A stretch of DNA of 64,000 bases, from positions 35,460,001 through 35,524,000 of the forward strand of contig NC_052509.1 in the NCBI RefSeq assembly GCF_014356525.2, given 5' to 3'. Shown here one piece after another: positions 47,287 to 55,713 of the stretch. The DNA is from Nilaparvata lugens. Taxonomy: Eukaryota; Arthropoda; Insecta; Hemiptera; Delphacidae. A model generated the notes under the pieces. That model worked only from the letters and a program-made list of their open reading frames with translations, was not told the origin of the DNA and ran no database searches. The translations under genes and the position numbers were made by a program. The first letter of the stretch is position 1. Each line of letters opens with the position of its first letter.

Positions 47287-47790
47287 TCAATCTTGTTCTA
47301 GCCCACTCTCATCTGAACAAATAGATAAAAAATTCCAGATAAGTTCATTTAATTGTTCTTTTGTTAAATGTTTATTTTTTTCCGTTATACATTTTTTAAT
47401 TTTATCGATAGACTCTTTAAGATGTGCACAATCACATCTCCATGAATCGGGGCAATCTTTTCCCCCGTAAGCATCATATGATGTACCATATAAATCACAA
47501 ACTGAAATATGATTATAGTTATCACTATGCCAAACTCCTAATTTTTCATAGTCTCTCACAAATGTTAGATATTTCATATTTGTCCATCCTTTTTCTGCTA
47601 ACTGGTCCAATAATTGCTGATGCGTCTCCAATAGTTCAGTTAGTTCACAATGATAACTTTGTATTCTCGCCATTTTTTCTAAAGAAACAGAATCATATTT
47701 ACATAATTCATTAAAATGTCTATTTATAATATATACTGAGCTTATATATTCATCAAATGATTCTGTTCGACAGCTCATATCTGAAAACAT
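47287..47790 (-). CDS. Unknown protein, HISVC family, first gene of the minus cluster
   Basis: 167 codons starting MFSDMSCRTESF. A helical N-terminal half (LEKMARIQSYHCELTELLE) precedes the blocks shared with the neighbouring gene: GWTNMKYLTFV, HISVCDLYG and CPDSWRCDCAHL. The gap to the next gene is nine bases, so they are likely transcribed together. Function unknown. Confidence 0.6.
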   Translation of the reverse strand: MFSDMSCRTESFDEYISSVYIINRHFNELCKYDSVSLEKMARIQSYHCELTELLETHQQLLDQLAEKGWTNMKYLTFVRDYEKLGVWHSDNYNHISVCDLYGTSYDAYGGKDCPDSWRCDCAHLKESIDKIKKCITEKNKHLTKEQLNELIWNFLSICSDESGLEQD

Positions 47791-47840
47791 ATTAAACTAT
47801 AAGTTGGAATGATCAGCGTATATAATCAATTGTAAAATAT

Positions 47841-47975
47841 TTACTCAGTTAGTAATTGACTCTTATCTATCCAAGACGGTTCACTAAAACCGAGCCACTT
47901 TACGAGATAACGCTTTCCAACTTTCTTTAATATTCTCTCTACAAGATAAACTTGCATTTCATATAGGTAAGAAAT
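47841..47975 (-). pseudogene. Second chromodomain scrap of an integrase
   Basis: On the minus strand a frame ending in TAA at 47843-47841 reads VYLVERILKKVGKRYLVKW, then LGFSEPSWIDKSQLL. It is clearly homologous to, but different from, the chromodomain at 45.6 kb (VYLIEKILKRDKKGLLVKW). Nothing of the integrase core is visible upstream. Together with the second ATPase fragment it indicates past rearrangement between related elements. Confidence 0.8.
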
Positions 47976-48129
47976 CACCTTGCTATGCTTTCAATGAAGG
48001 CTATTTCAATGAACCCCACTCCTCCTACCCCTGTCACATGATCACACAGCATATCACATGACCAGTCTTTGTCAGCATCCAAATCTTGTTTCAATAATTC
48101 TGTATGACGTCATTTCTCAACTATCTTAC

Positions 48130-48166
48130 TATAAATACCACTGCATTGATCTGCATTCGTTCAGTT
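48130..48166 (+). promoter_or_regulatory. Core promoter (TATA plus initiator) of the Rep-like gene
   Basis: TATAAAT at 48130-48136 and TCAGTT at 48161-48166, the arthropod initiator consensus, are about 31 bases apart, ideal for RNA polymerase II. The ATG at 48192 lies about 30 bases downstream of the predicted start. Confidence 0.7.
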
Positions 48167-48191
48167 TGATAGTGTCAATGGTGGTGTAAAC

Positions 48192-50564
48192 ATGGATACT
48201 TCTAAGGTGTTTAATGTGCATATGCTCTGTGGTAATAAAATCAAGCCTACCAATGAGCGGTTTGGTTTGTGGCTTCTATCAGAAAACTTGTGTGATGACA
48301 ACCTTGTGACAGACATTGGAAATATTGATTACACTGCTGGGGAAGAACTGTTTGTGCAGGATGACTCAAATCTTGTGCCTATTACAGAACCTTTTTGTGA
48401 CAATATAATGCTTGTGAAAATCTGTGCTTTGGATGATTGTGAGCCAATGGATAAGAGACGCTTCGTTCTAAAAAAGGATATATGTGGTGCATTCAACTTA
48501 TATTTAAGAGGCAAATTCTCTAATATGGTGTCAGCTAAACATGGAGTCAAAGCAAAGCTGGCTTACCTATTGGACAGTGGAAGTGATATGTCTCAAAAGA
48601 TTCTACAAGTGCTTGGTAAAGATGATTACAACGAGGTGAAACAAAAATACCAGGAACCAGTGGGGATACCTTACAAAGTGGAGCTTGCAGATGTCCCAAT
48701 TGCTACATTGATAGAAGAACTACCGAGATTATTGGAGCAGCTGAGGAAGGAGCACTTCTATCTACTAGACTTGGGCATAACACAGGACTTTGCTGGAATA
48801 TTCAACAAGAATTGAATGTGTGACTTTCTAACTACAAATCATTGTTTCTGTTTCCAAGGAGAATATAAAGAAGACTATAATGTGATAGTAGATAACAATA
48901 AAACTGTTGGGATCGATTGCTTGACTTGGGTTAATAGTAATGTGAGGGTAAAAATTTATAATAAGTTTGTATGTCAAATCACAAGCCCTGGTGTAAATAA
49001 GCAGTTAGGTAACCATATTGTAGACTTTATTGCCTGTCCAGATACAAGATTACAGGAAACCTTTACCTCTGATGCAGCTAAAATGCATGGTATTACACGT
49101 TTGGAAGCTACAATCTATAACTATAGTTTAAAAAATAGAGACAATAGCAAAATCTTTGACCCTATTCAAGATAGCTTGTCACTCTTGAAAGATAGTAGAA
49201 ATTATTTCCAAAATGCCCCAATTTATTCTGTGTCCTTGGCTAAAATGTGGAGAAAACTGACAGATAATTTAAAAAATAGTTGTTGTTTGGTCTATAATGA
49301 TCTTCTACAGTATGTTTACTGGGGTAATAGCAATACCAAGAAATTGACTGGAGTACAAGTAAAGCTCCCCACTGACCCACAACATAGAAATAAAATAATT
49401 TCTTATGTTATTTCTGCATTCAGTTTCAATTTACTACCTATAAATTATGTAGAGATTTTTGAGGATCCATCAAACAAAAATAATATCAGTTTCTCACAAA
49501 AGTGCTATATTAAGAGTGGCAAGACATATTTCTCCAAGTCAACCACAGTTTTCTCTACCATATCCAAAGTTGTTGACCTAGATGAGTTGGGCCTTGTAGC
49601 AACAGGTAACTTGATACCACAAGTCTTAAGAAAACGAGCAAACATAACTTGTAAGCTTCTCCCATACCCTGTTAAAGAGATACAGCCCTCGTCTCCTATC
49701 ACAGTGCTATCAGCCAAGAAGCGTAAGCTAGAACTGGATGAAATTGATCTAAAACGGAGGAAAACTGAGTTTTTTGAAGCCACACAGTCATTTAGGGCAC
49801 AGCATAAGCAGCTAGAAGAATTTGAGGAAGAAATAGAAAATTTGAGAGAGGAACTTGAGCCATATTTCCATTCACATTGGCGAAATTTTGATCTAAGTGG
49901 AGTGTACAATGTGACTGCATTTACTGTAAATAATAAAGGAAAATTTGCATATGTAGGTGTTTTAGGAGAAAAGGAAGGTTCGAAAAATGTTTACTTTGTA
50001 AAGGGGTCCCATAAAAATGTTTTTATTAATGCATACAATGCAATAGAAGACCTTAAGAAAGAGGGTTATTTTGTAATCCCTTACACTGACAAAAAAGAAA
50101 TTATTTGTCTACCAAGGGAAGAGAAAATTTGTGTAATTACAGTCAATGGTATGACAAGCTATAATGGTCATACATTTCCTAGAATAGAATCACTTAAGTT
50201 TCTGTCAGATGTATGGAAAAACTTGGAAGACACTCCCTTCACACAAAAAGAAGTGGAGCAGTATAATAACATCACAATGCTGGAAATTAAAGGGAAAGTA
50301 AAAGTAGGACAGTGTAAAAGATTAGAAGAGTTACCAGAAGGTATAGAGTTAGTCATTATTGCAATAAAAGAAGTGTACAATAGAAACAATACTCAGTATA
50401 TTCTACAGTTTGAAAATCTGGAAGAATTGTATGTGTCAAACTATTGGTTAGAGGAGGAATTTGAGAGCTCTAACATTGATTTGAATTATAAAATTAGAAT
50501 CAAGCTAGATGTTTTTAAATATACACCCAGTAGGAATAAGGAAAGAGTTACTTTCTGTATTTGA
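48192..50564 (+). pseudogene. Large Rep-like protein split by one in-frame TGA
   Basis: Two contiguous segments in one frame: 48192-48815 (207 codons) and 48816-50564 (582 codons), separated only by TGA at 48813-48815. The first ends with FYLLDLGITQDFAGIF. The second has VRVKIYNKF (about 43-51), a [15 protein letters not shown] block (about 65-79) and [12 protein letters not shown] (about 92-103). The D-x-x-x-D, IYNK and RLE-x-x-x-Y set resembles replication initiators of the Rep_trans/pT181 RepC type. A basic coiled coil follows ([19 protein letters not shown], near 310) with a possible nuclear signal, then a C-terminal domain shared in outline with the two-exon gene. No PolB motif is present. 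The Rep assignment is inference and would need profile searches; AATAAA is at 50607-50612. Confidence 0.5.
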
Positions 50565-50757
50565 TTTGTCCATAGATATGGTTTGATGTATGTATAATAA
50601 TTTAAAAATAAAGAAAATTATTGTGACATTGACTGTTGACATTTACCTCTCCCCCCTTCTCCGCATTCCTCTCTCATTTTTTCTTTCCTGATAAACGAGT
50701 GGAGGAGGAGGAGGACAAAGGAGGAGGAGGAGGACAAAAGAGGAGAACAAAGGACAA
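50565..50757. other. Intergenic sequence with polyadenylation signal
   Basis: AATAAA at 50607-50612 serves the Rep-like gene. A GGAGGA-rich stretch (about 50700-50740) leads into the palindromic array. Confidence 0.6.
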
Positions 50758-50940
50758 TTTTTGTCCTCGGAGAAGAGGAAAATTGTCCTCGAGGGCAATT
50801 TTTGTCCTCGGAGGACAATTTTTGTCCTCAGAGAAGAGGAAAATTGTCCTCGGAGGGCAATTTTTGTCCTCGGAGGACAGTTTTTGTCCTCGGAGGACAG
50901 TTTTTGTCCTCGGAGGGGGGGATTTTTGTCCTCGAAGGAT
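50758..50940. repeat. Nine-copy palindromic TTGTCCTC array (iteron-like)
   Basis: Nine copies of TTGTCCTC, most within the unit TTTTTGTCCTCGGAGGACAG or its close variants, spaced 19-26 bases. The unit contains the palindrome TGTCCTCGGAGGACA, so the array reads on both strands. It begins about 200 bases after the Rep-like gene. Regular spacing with a palindromic core resembles initiator-binding iterons; an enhancer or plain satellite are alternatives. Open frames through it are repeat artefacts. Confidence 0.8.
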
Positions 50941-50979
50941 AAAATTAAAGTAAAAATGAACTTACATGTGTTGATTTGA

Positions 50980-51400
50980 CGAAATGACAGCTATCTCCTC
51001 AGCTATGCTTCTCTCAGCTCAGGCTCCTCGACTGTGGTTGTCTCAGCTCAGGTATTGTCTCAGCTTAGCTAGCTCCTCGGCTATGCTTCTCTCGATGCAG
51101 GTATGTTTCCCTCACGAGAGCACAACTGCTTATGAGACCGGAAACCGAGTTGTGAGGTGAGAAAATGCTGTGAAAAACAATGAAATATTTAATAACTGCA
51201 ACCAAATATTAGAAATTAATAAGTAAGTGTTATTTCAAAAATATCACAATGTAACGGATTATACTTACTTACAATCAAATGTCAGTGTTGTGCTGCTGGT
51301 AAACCTCTGGGGAGTTGAGTACAGCACGCTCCAATTGCACACGCCCCCTCATATGCTCTGTCTCACTCGTACAAGCCTGCAACAGACAGAGAAACGACTT
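50980..51400. other. Non-coding region upstream of the two-exon gene
   Basis: Includes short imperfect repeats of CAGCTATGCTTCTCTC and TGTCTCAGCTCAGGTA (about 50992-51103). No gene seen. Confidence 0.5.
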
Positions 51401-51402
51401 GG

Positions 51403-51409
51403 TATAAAA
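51403..51409 (+). promoter_or_regulatory. TATA box of the two-exon gene
   Basis: TATAAAA, about 100 bases before the ATG at 51506. No clear initiator at the ideal distance, so the transcription start is uncertain. Confidence 0.45.
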
Positions 51410-51505
51410 TCAGTTGCCTCAGAGGAAAATCACCATTTACGTTAGAGAAGAGTTAAGTGAACTTATATACCCTACGTGAACTTCTCCCTAATCATCATCT
51501 ACACA

Positions 51506-53137
51506 ATGGATTCATCATCATCTTCAAGCTTCATCATACCAGACAGCCCACCAACAGAGCAGCAGCTCAACTACTGGCAGCAGCAGCAGAAAGCTCGCAG
51601 CTCGGCTGCCACCTCCGCTGCCATGGCTGCCGCCTCCGCTGTCTCCGCCGCCTCCTCCTCTGCCTCACCCCTGAAGAGACAGGGAATCTTTGTTCAACGA
51701 GAGAGGGGTGAGGAGATCGTGATTCCGGACAGTCCTCTGCCACAATCTACACCGGCTACCTGGGCGCCGCGACGAGCGGTGCTGCCAACTCAACCCAGCA
51801 AGCAGCCGGTGAAGAGGAGGCTAGTTTTCGAGGACGAGGGCGTGCTCACTCAATCAAAGGTTAGCTTAAAGAAATATTATTATTGTATTAACTTGTAATG
51901 TGCACAAAATCTTTATAAAATGTGAATTAGTTTTTTTAAAACTAATTTCCAATGGATAAAATCTTTTGTGCACATTACAAGTCTATGTTTATTTGAATAA
52001 ATTGAACTATGAAATTACTGATTCTTATACTGTGAGCGAAGTCAAGACTGAGCTTGACTTCTAATTGTGCTATCAAAACAATCCGAACACAGATAAATTT
52101 TCATGATGGTTGCATTGAAATTTGGATAAAAATTCAAAATAAACATGTTTTAGTAATTTCGATAACAAATTCGAATATGTTGCATGAAAGATTATACTGA
52201 AACAATTCAATTATCTAGCAATTTGAATTGAGTTATGTCAAAGTAATCGGAGAATTCCCGAGTTATTACTTATATATCATTATTATTACTTACTATATCA
52301 AATTACTGATTCAAATAATATATTGTTATTTGAATTATGAAAAATCTGATCACATGCATAAACTGTTTATAATATTTCGTGTGAAACAAAATTATTGTTG
52401 ATAAAAATGTGCATGTAATGAACTGAAATATTGATTCGAATAATACATTGTTATTTGAATTATGAAAAATCTGATCACATGCATAAACTGTTTATAATAT
52501 TTTGTGTGAAACAAAATTATTGTTGATAAAAATGTGCATGTAATGAACTGAAATATTTTTCGAGTCAATTATCTAGCAATTTGAATTGAGTTATGTTAAA
52601 GTAATCGGAGAATTTCTGAGTTATTACTTACTTTCAGTTTCGAGTAGTGAATCTGTTGAGCAAGTTCTCTCTCTCTCTTGGATGATTTGATGATGAAAAA
52701 TCTGAAACAAATAAGAGTCTAATGAAATATTTTTTCAACAGAAACATGTGCCGGAAGAGGACAGCTCGATCGTGCCTCTCTTGAGGGAGGAGGAGGAAGT
52801 GGAGACAGAGGACGAGGACGAGATGCAATCGGAGTGCTTTCTGAGATTATTGAATAGCCGCGTCGAGAAGCCATGGACGCCTCTCCGCGAGTTGGAAGAG
52901 GGGTTGCCATATCCGATATGTGACGTGAGAGAGGCATCCAACCAGCACGGGCGGCGAATTGTGCTCAAAATCCGGGTACCCGGACTACGTACAACAGATG
53001 TTTATCTTCCAGAAAGATTTACCCGGATTTTGAGCACAAAAGACATTGAAAATTTTAAATTAAAGTGCAAAACCTTATCTCTGCTTGTAAAGCATGTTAA
53101 TGCTTTTATGACTGACATAAAAATTGTTAAATGCTAA
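51506..53137 (+). CDS. Two-exon Polinton gene, SIM-like motifs and acidic linker
   Basis: Exon 1, 51506-51859 (118 codons), begins MDSSSSSSFIIPDSPP and is Ser/Ala/Gln-rich. It holds two copies of an (F/V)IIPDSP-like motif (SFIIPDSPP and EIVIPDSPLP), resembling SUMO-interacting motifs with a phosphorylatable serine. The frame runs into a consensus donor (AAG|GTTAGC). Exon 2, 52742-53137, follows an acceptor TTTTTTCAACAG in phase 0 and reads KHVPEEDSSIVPLL, an acidic stretch, LEEGLPYPICDVREA and VYLPERF near the C-terminus. AATAAA is at 53221-53226. Total about 249 residues with an 882-base intron. The C-terminal LxxGxxYxI...VYLPxRF outline suggests a small beta-barrel (possibly OB-like) domain. 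A DNA-binding or nuclear regulatory role is inference. Confidence 0.7.
51860..52741 (+). other. Intron with repeats
   Basis: Starts GT, ends AG. Contains a hairpin at its 5' end (arms 51891-51909 and 51964-51982) and a direct duplication of about 124 bp (52309-52432 and 52433-52556, around CTGATCACATGCATAAACTG). A repeat of the ATTATCTAGCAATTTGAATTGAG block lies on either side (52211 and 52567). Confidence 0.75.
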
Positions 53138-53195
53138 ATTAGCATTTAGCATTTTTTATGTCACTAACCATCTAGCATTAACATGCTTTACATGT
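53085..53195. repeat. Imperfect hairpin over the stop codon of the two-exon gene
   Basis: TAAAGCATGTTAATGC (from about 53090) is mirrored by GCATTAACATGCTTTA (about 53173-53190), and GACATAAAAATTGTTAAATGCTAA by TTAGCATTTAGCATTTTTTATGTC between them. The TAA stop lies within. Confidence 0.8.
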
Positions 53196-53775
53196 TAATA
53201 TGTATGTGTCAGTAGTGTTCAATAAATAGTTTTTTTGTTATTCTATGAAAATTGTTCTCAATTCTCACCTGTTATACACAGTTCACTAGAAGTAGTAGTA
53301 AAACACATACACAACCAGACGTTCAGTCACCACTATGCACTTTTATTATGAGTGCTTGTCTATGAGAATGTCTTTTTATAGCTTGTTGTACGCACGCACA
53401 AGGGCGAGCGTCAGACACAGCAGGCAGTCGCTCACTCAGTCAAGGCCGACTTCAGTCAAAGGTCGGGCATTGCTCCCTCACATCTGTTTTGGCACGTGCC
53501 CATATCTGTATGGGCGGAACACTTCCTCCTTTCAAATTGTGTTTGCCTTTTCAGATTTGCTATTTGAAAAGAATAATTCTTTTAATGAAAGAAAATTCTT
53601 TTCAAATAGCAAATCTGAAAAGGTGAATTCGATCTGAAAAGGTGAATTCGATTTGAAAGGTGAATTCATTTCTAAATTAATAGAAAATTCAATTTTCTTT
53701 TAGATTAAGTTAGTGTAATGATTAATTAATTAACTTTAGTTAATGTTCAACCATTGAGTTGTAAGGTAATGAATA
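53138..53775. other. Intergenic region before the capsid module
   Basis: Holds AATAAA (53221-53226) and a perfect 29-bp inverted repeat (53546-53574 and 53595-53623, CCTTTTCAGATTTGCTATTT...). Three copies of CTGAAAAGGTGAATTC or similar follow (53614-53665). A late promoter for the capsid genes is expected here but I see no clear TATA. Confidence 0.6.
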
Positions 53776-54465
53776 ATGGTATGTAGGAGAAAGCAAACTC
53801 CAAGGAAACGAGGCAGAGGTATCTTAAGCTCTGCTGCCAGAGTACTTAAGGGGGCGGCGGGTGCTGCTACAGGTATTACTTCAACTATTTTAAATAAATT
53901 GATCGATATTACACCTGTGGAGATCCCAATAGCCCCTGGCTACCAGTATTGTGGGCCTGGCACCAAACTTGAAAAGCGATTAGCAAGAGGTGACCAGGGA
54001 ATTAACAAACTTGACCAGGCTTGTAAGGCACACGATATAGCATATTCACAAAATAGTGATAATGCAAATCGATCGAAAGCTGACAGAGCACTAGCGAACA
54101 CGGCGTGGGAGATTTTTAAAAATCCGAAAACTCCTCTTGCAGAGAGAGGACTCAGCTACCTAGTTACAAATGTGATGAAAGCTAAAAATTACTTTGGTGG
54201 TTCTTTGAGAAAGAATAAGAAGAAGAAGAATGAGGGGAAAAGTTATAGTAATGATATTAGGCGCAAAGCTATAGCTCAGTTGAAAAAGCATATTGCAGGA
54301 AAAGGGTATTTTTTGAAGCCTTTTCCTAGTATTAGTGGGGGCAGAATTTTAATTCCACCCCCACCCCCATCATCATATGGAGTGAGTTTATTCCCCCAAG
54401 TTAAGAAACAAAGAACAACAACAAAGAAGAGTAGGAAGAAGACAAAGAAGAGTAGGAAGAAGTAA
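53776..54465 (+). CDS. Virion protein with parvovirus-type phospholipase A2 domain
   Basis: 229 codons from ATG at 53776. The N-terminus is Arg/Lys-rich (RRKQTPRKRGRG). The PLA2 domain has the calcium loop YCGPGTK (58-64) and the catalytic block LDQACKAHDIAYSQ (79-92) with the His-Asp pair at 86-87, as in parvoviral VP1. The C-terminus has a GGRILIPPPPP stretch (about 200) and a very basic tail (KKSRKKTKKSRKK), which could bind DNA as a core protein. PLA2 domains help incoming particles breach membranes. It ends five bases before the protease gene and heads the capsid cluster. The catalytic residues appear intact, with no stop. Confidence 0.85.
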   Translation: MVCRRKQTPRKRGRGILSSAARVLKGAAGAATGITSTILNKLIDITPVEIPIAPGYQYCGPGTKLEKRLARGDQGINKLDQACKAHDIAYSQNSDNANRSKADRALANTAWEIFKNPKTPLAERGLSYLVTNVMKAKNYFGGSLRKNKKKKNEGKSYSNDIRRKAIAQLKKHIAGKGYFLKPFPSISGGRILIPPPPPSSYGVSLFPQVKKQRTTTKKSRKKTKKSRKK

Positions 54466-54470
54466 AAGAC

Positions 54471-54833
54471 ATGAATATTGAAGGAGAATTGAGTAATTAT
54501 GATTTGATTGATTGGTCGAAATTATTACAGATTCGTTTAAGAGGAATATATATGCTAGATGCATTACCCAAAAAAATTCTAAAAAACGAGAATGCCATTG
54601 TGAATTTAGCAAGGGAAAGTGAGGATGGTACACATTGGGTTGCATATAAAAAAGTTGGTTCTAATGTTTGGTATTTTGATCCAATTGGAAATTTACAACC
54701 GCCATACGAATTGGACAAATATTGGAAAAAAGAAAATGGAGTAAATATATTTCATAATGTTGAGCACATGCAACCATTAAATAGCGATTTTTGTGGTCAT
54801 CTCACATTATTGTTTCTTGCAAATCAGTTGTAA
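54471..54833 (+). CDS. Adenain-like maturation cysteine protease
   Basis: 120 codons. The residues of the adenovirus-type protease are in place: GTHWVAY with His55, WYFDPIG with Asp70, MQPLNSDFCGHL with Gln101 as oxyanion residue and Cys108 as nucleophile. It is short compared with adenoviral proteases (about 200 residues) but usual for Polintons. It would cleave virion precursors during maturation. It lies between the PLA2 gene and the penton gene in the usual Polinton order and is intact. Confidence 0.92.
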   Translation: MNIEGELSNYDLIDWSKLLQIRLRGIYMLDALPKKILKNENAIVNLARESEDGTHWVAYKKVGSNVWYFDPIGNLQPPYELDKYWKKENGVNIFHNVEHMQPLNSDFCGHLTLLFLANQL

Positions 54834-54867
54834 TTAAGTGTTTGTGCTGAATGCACACACACACAAG

Positions 54868-55554
54868 ATGGTTGTTATTACATTAAGATCTAACACAAGT
54901 AACCTCTATGAACATTTACAAGAAATTATAGAATTGGATAAAAATCGTGAATGGGAAATTGGATTGATTAATTTTTGTAGTTACAATAGTATTGCAAACA
55001 TTAATAAAGGAACAAATTCCAGCTTCAAATATGGCGATAGATTAATCGAGTTGGATACGGGTGCATATGAAGTTGAGGATATTATAAAATCTTTAAAGAA
55101 TAAATTGAATATTGATGAGAAGAAGAATAAACTTATTATACGTGCAAACGCAAATACTATGAAGATTGAAATTCATTCTGATAAGCCTATTGATTTAACA
55201 CGTTCTGATTCGATTGCTAAGATACTTGGTTTTGATAATGTTGTTTTGCAGCCAAATAAATGGCATTATTCTCAGCATTTGGTTAACATAACAAGCGTTG
55301 ACAGTATTGTAGTTGAGTGTAATTTAGCATGTGGTAGTTACTCTGACGGAAAACAAAAACATATAATCTACGAATTTTTACCAAAGGTTCCTAGCGGCTA
55401 TTTAATAAATGAAGTACCCTCTCCAATTATTTATGTACCTTTGAATACGCATTGAATTCAAACTATTAATGTAAAGGTAACGGACCAGAACGGATCGTTT
55501 ATTGATTTCCATGGAGATACAATTACAATTAGGTTACACATATGTGAAAAGTAA
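54868..55554 (+). pseudogene. Penton-like minor capsid protein, split near its end by a TGA
   Basis: Probable start ATG at 54868 (MVVITLRSNTSNLYEHLQ); the frame is open further upstream without an ATG. Typical minor capsid features are visible: NREWEIGLINFCSYNSIANI near the N-terminus, an ILGFDNVVLQPNKWH block and FLPKVPSGYLINEVP near the end. The frame meets TGA at 55453-55455 and then continues open in the same frame to TAA at 55552-55554, with sequence that fits the last beta strands. About 32 residues are therefore lost. The protein forms the capsid vertices with a single jelly roll. The TAA overlaps the next ATG (TAATG). Confidence 0.85.
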
Positions 55555-55709
55555 TGGGTTATCTTGTTTTCAATCCACGTTCAAATAAGACGTGTACACG
55601 TGATGTCATTAGAGAGACGAACGTGAGAGCGTCTACACCTAAAAACAAACGTGCTTTGTCGGCTAAATGCGTGAGAATATTAGAAAAGTTGGGTTTTATA
55701 GTTGATTAG
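55554..55709 (+). CDS. Small 51-residue basic protein between capsid genes
   Basis: The ATG shares one base with the TAA that ends the penton frame, and the stop lies four bases before the ATG of the major capsid gene. The product is Arg/Lys-rich, starts MGYLVFNPRSNK and ends VRILEKLGFIVD. Tight packing and an uninterrupted frame between two capsid genes support a real gene, perhaps a small virion or core peptide. No family recognised. Confidence 0.55.
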   Translation: MGYLVFNPRSNKTCTRDVIRETNVRASTPKNKRALSAKCVRILEKLGFIVD

Positions 55710-55713
55710 CGTC

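Noticed and set aside
48813..48815. In-frame TGA read as selenocysteine
   Set aside because: Other genes of the element have TAA and TAG stops in the same situation, and no homologous cysteine position is evident, so selenocysteine is not needed.
49505..49909. 134-codon minus-strand open frame inside the Rep-like gene
   Set aside because: Antisense shadow of a longer, compositionally convincing plus-strand frame; Ser-rich without domain features.
48192..50564. Split large protein considered as diverged PolB
   Set aside because: None of the exonuclease or polymerase motifs of family B are recognisable in either segment.
50618..50979. Three overlapping open frames at the TTGTCCTC array
   Set aside because: They arise from the palindromic repeats and give repeated CPRRT/VLGG-type peptides on both strands.
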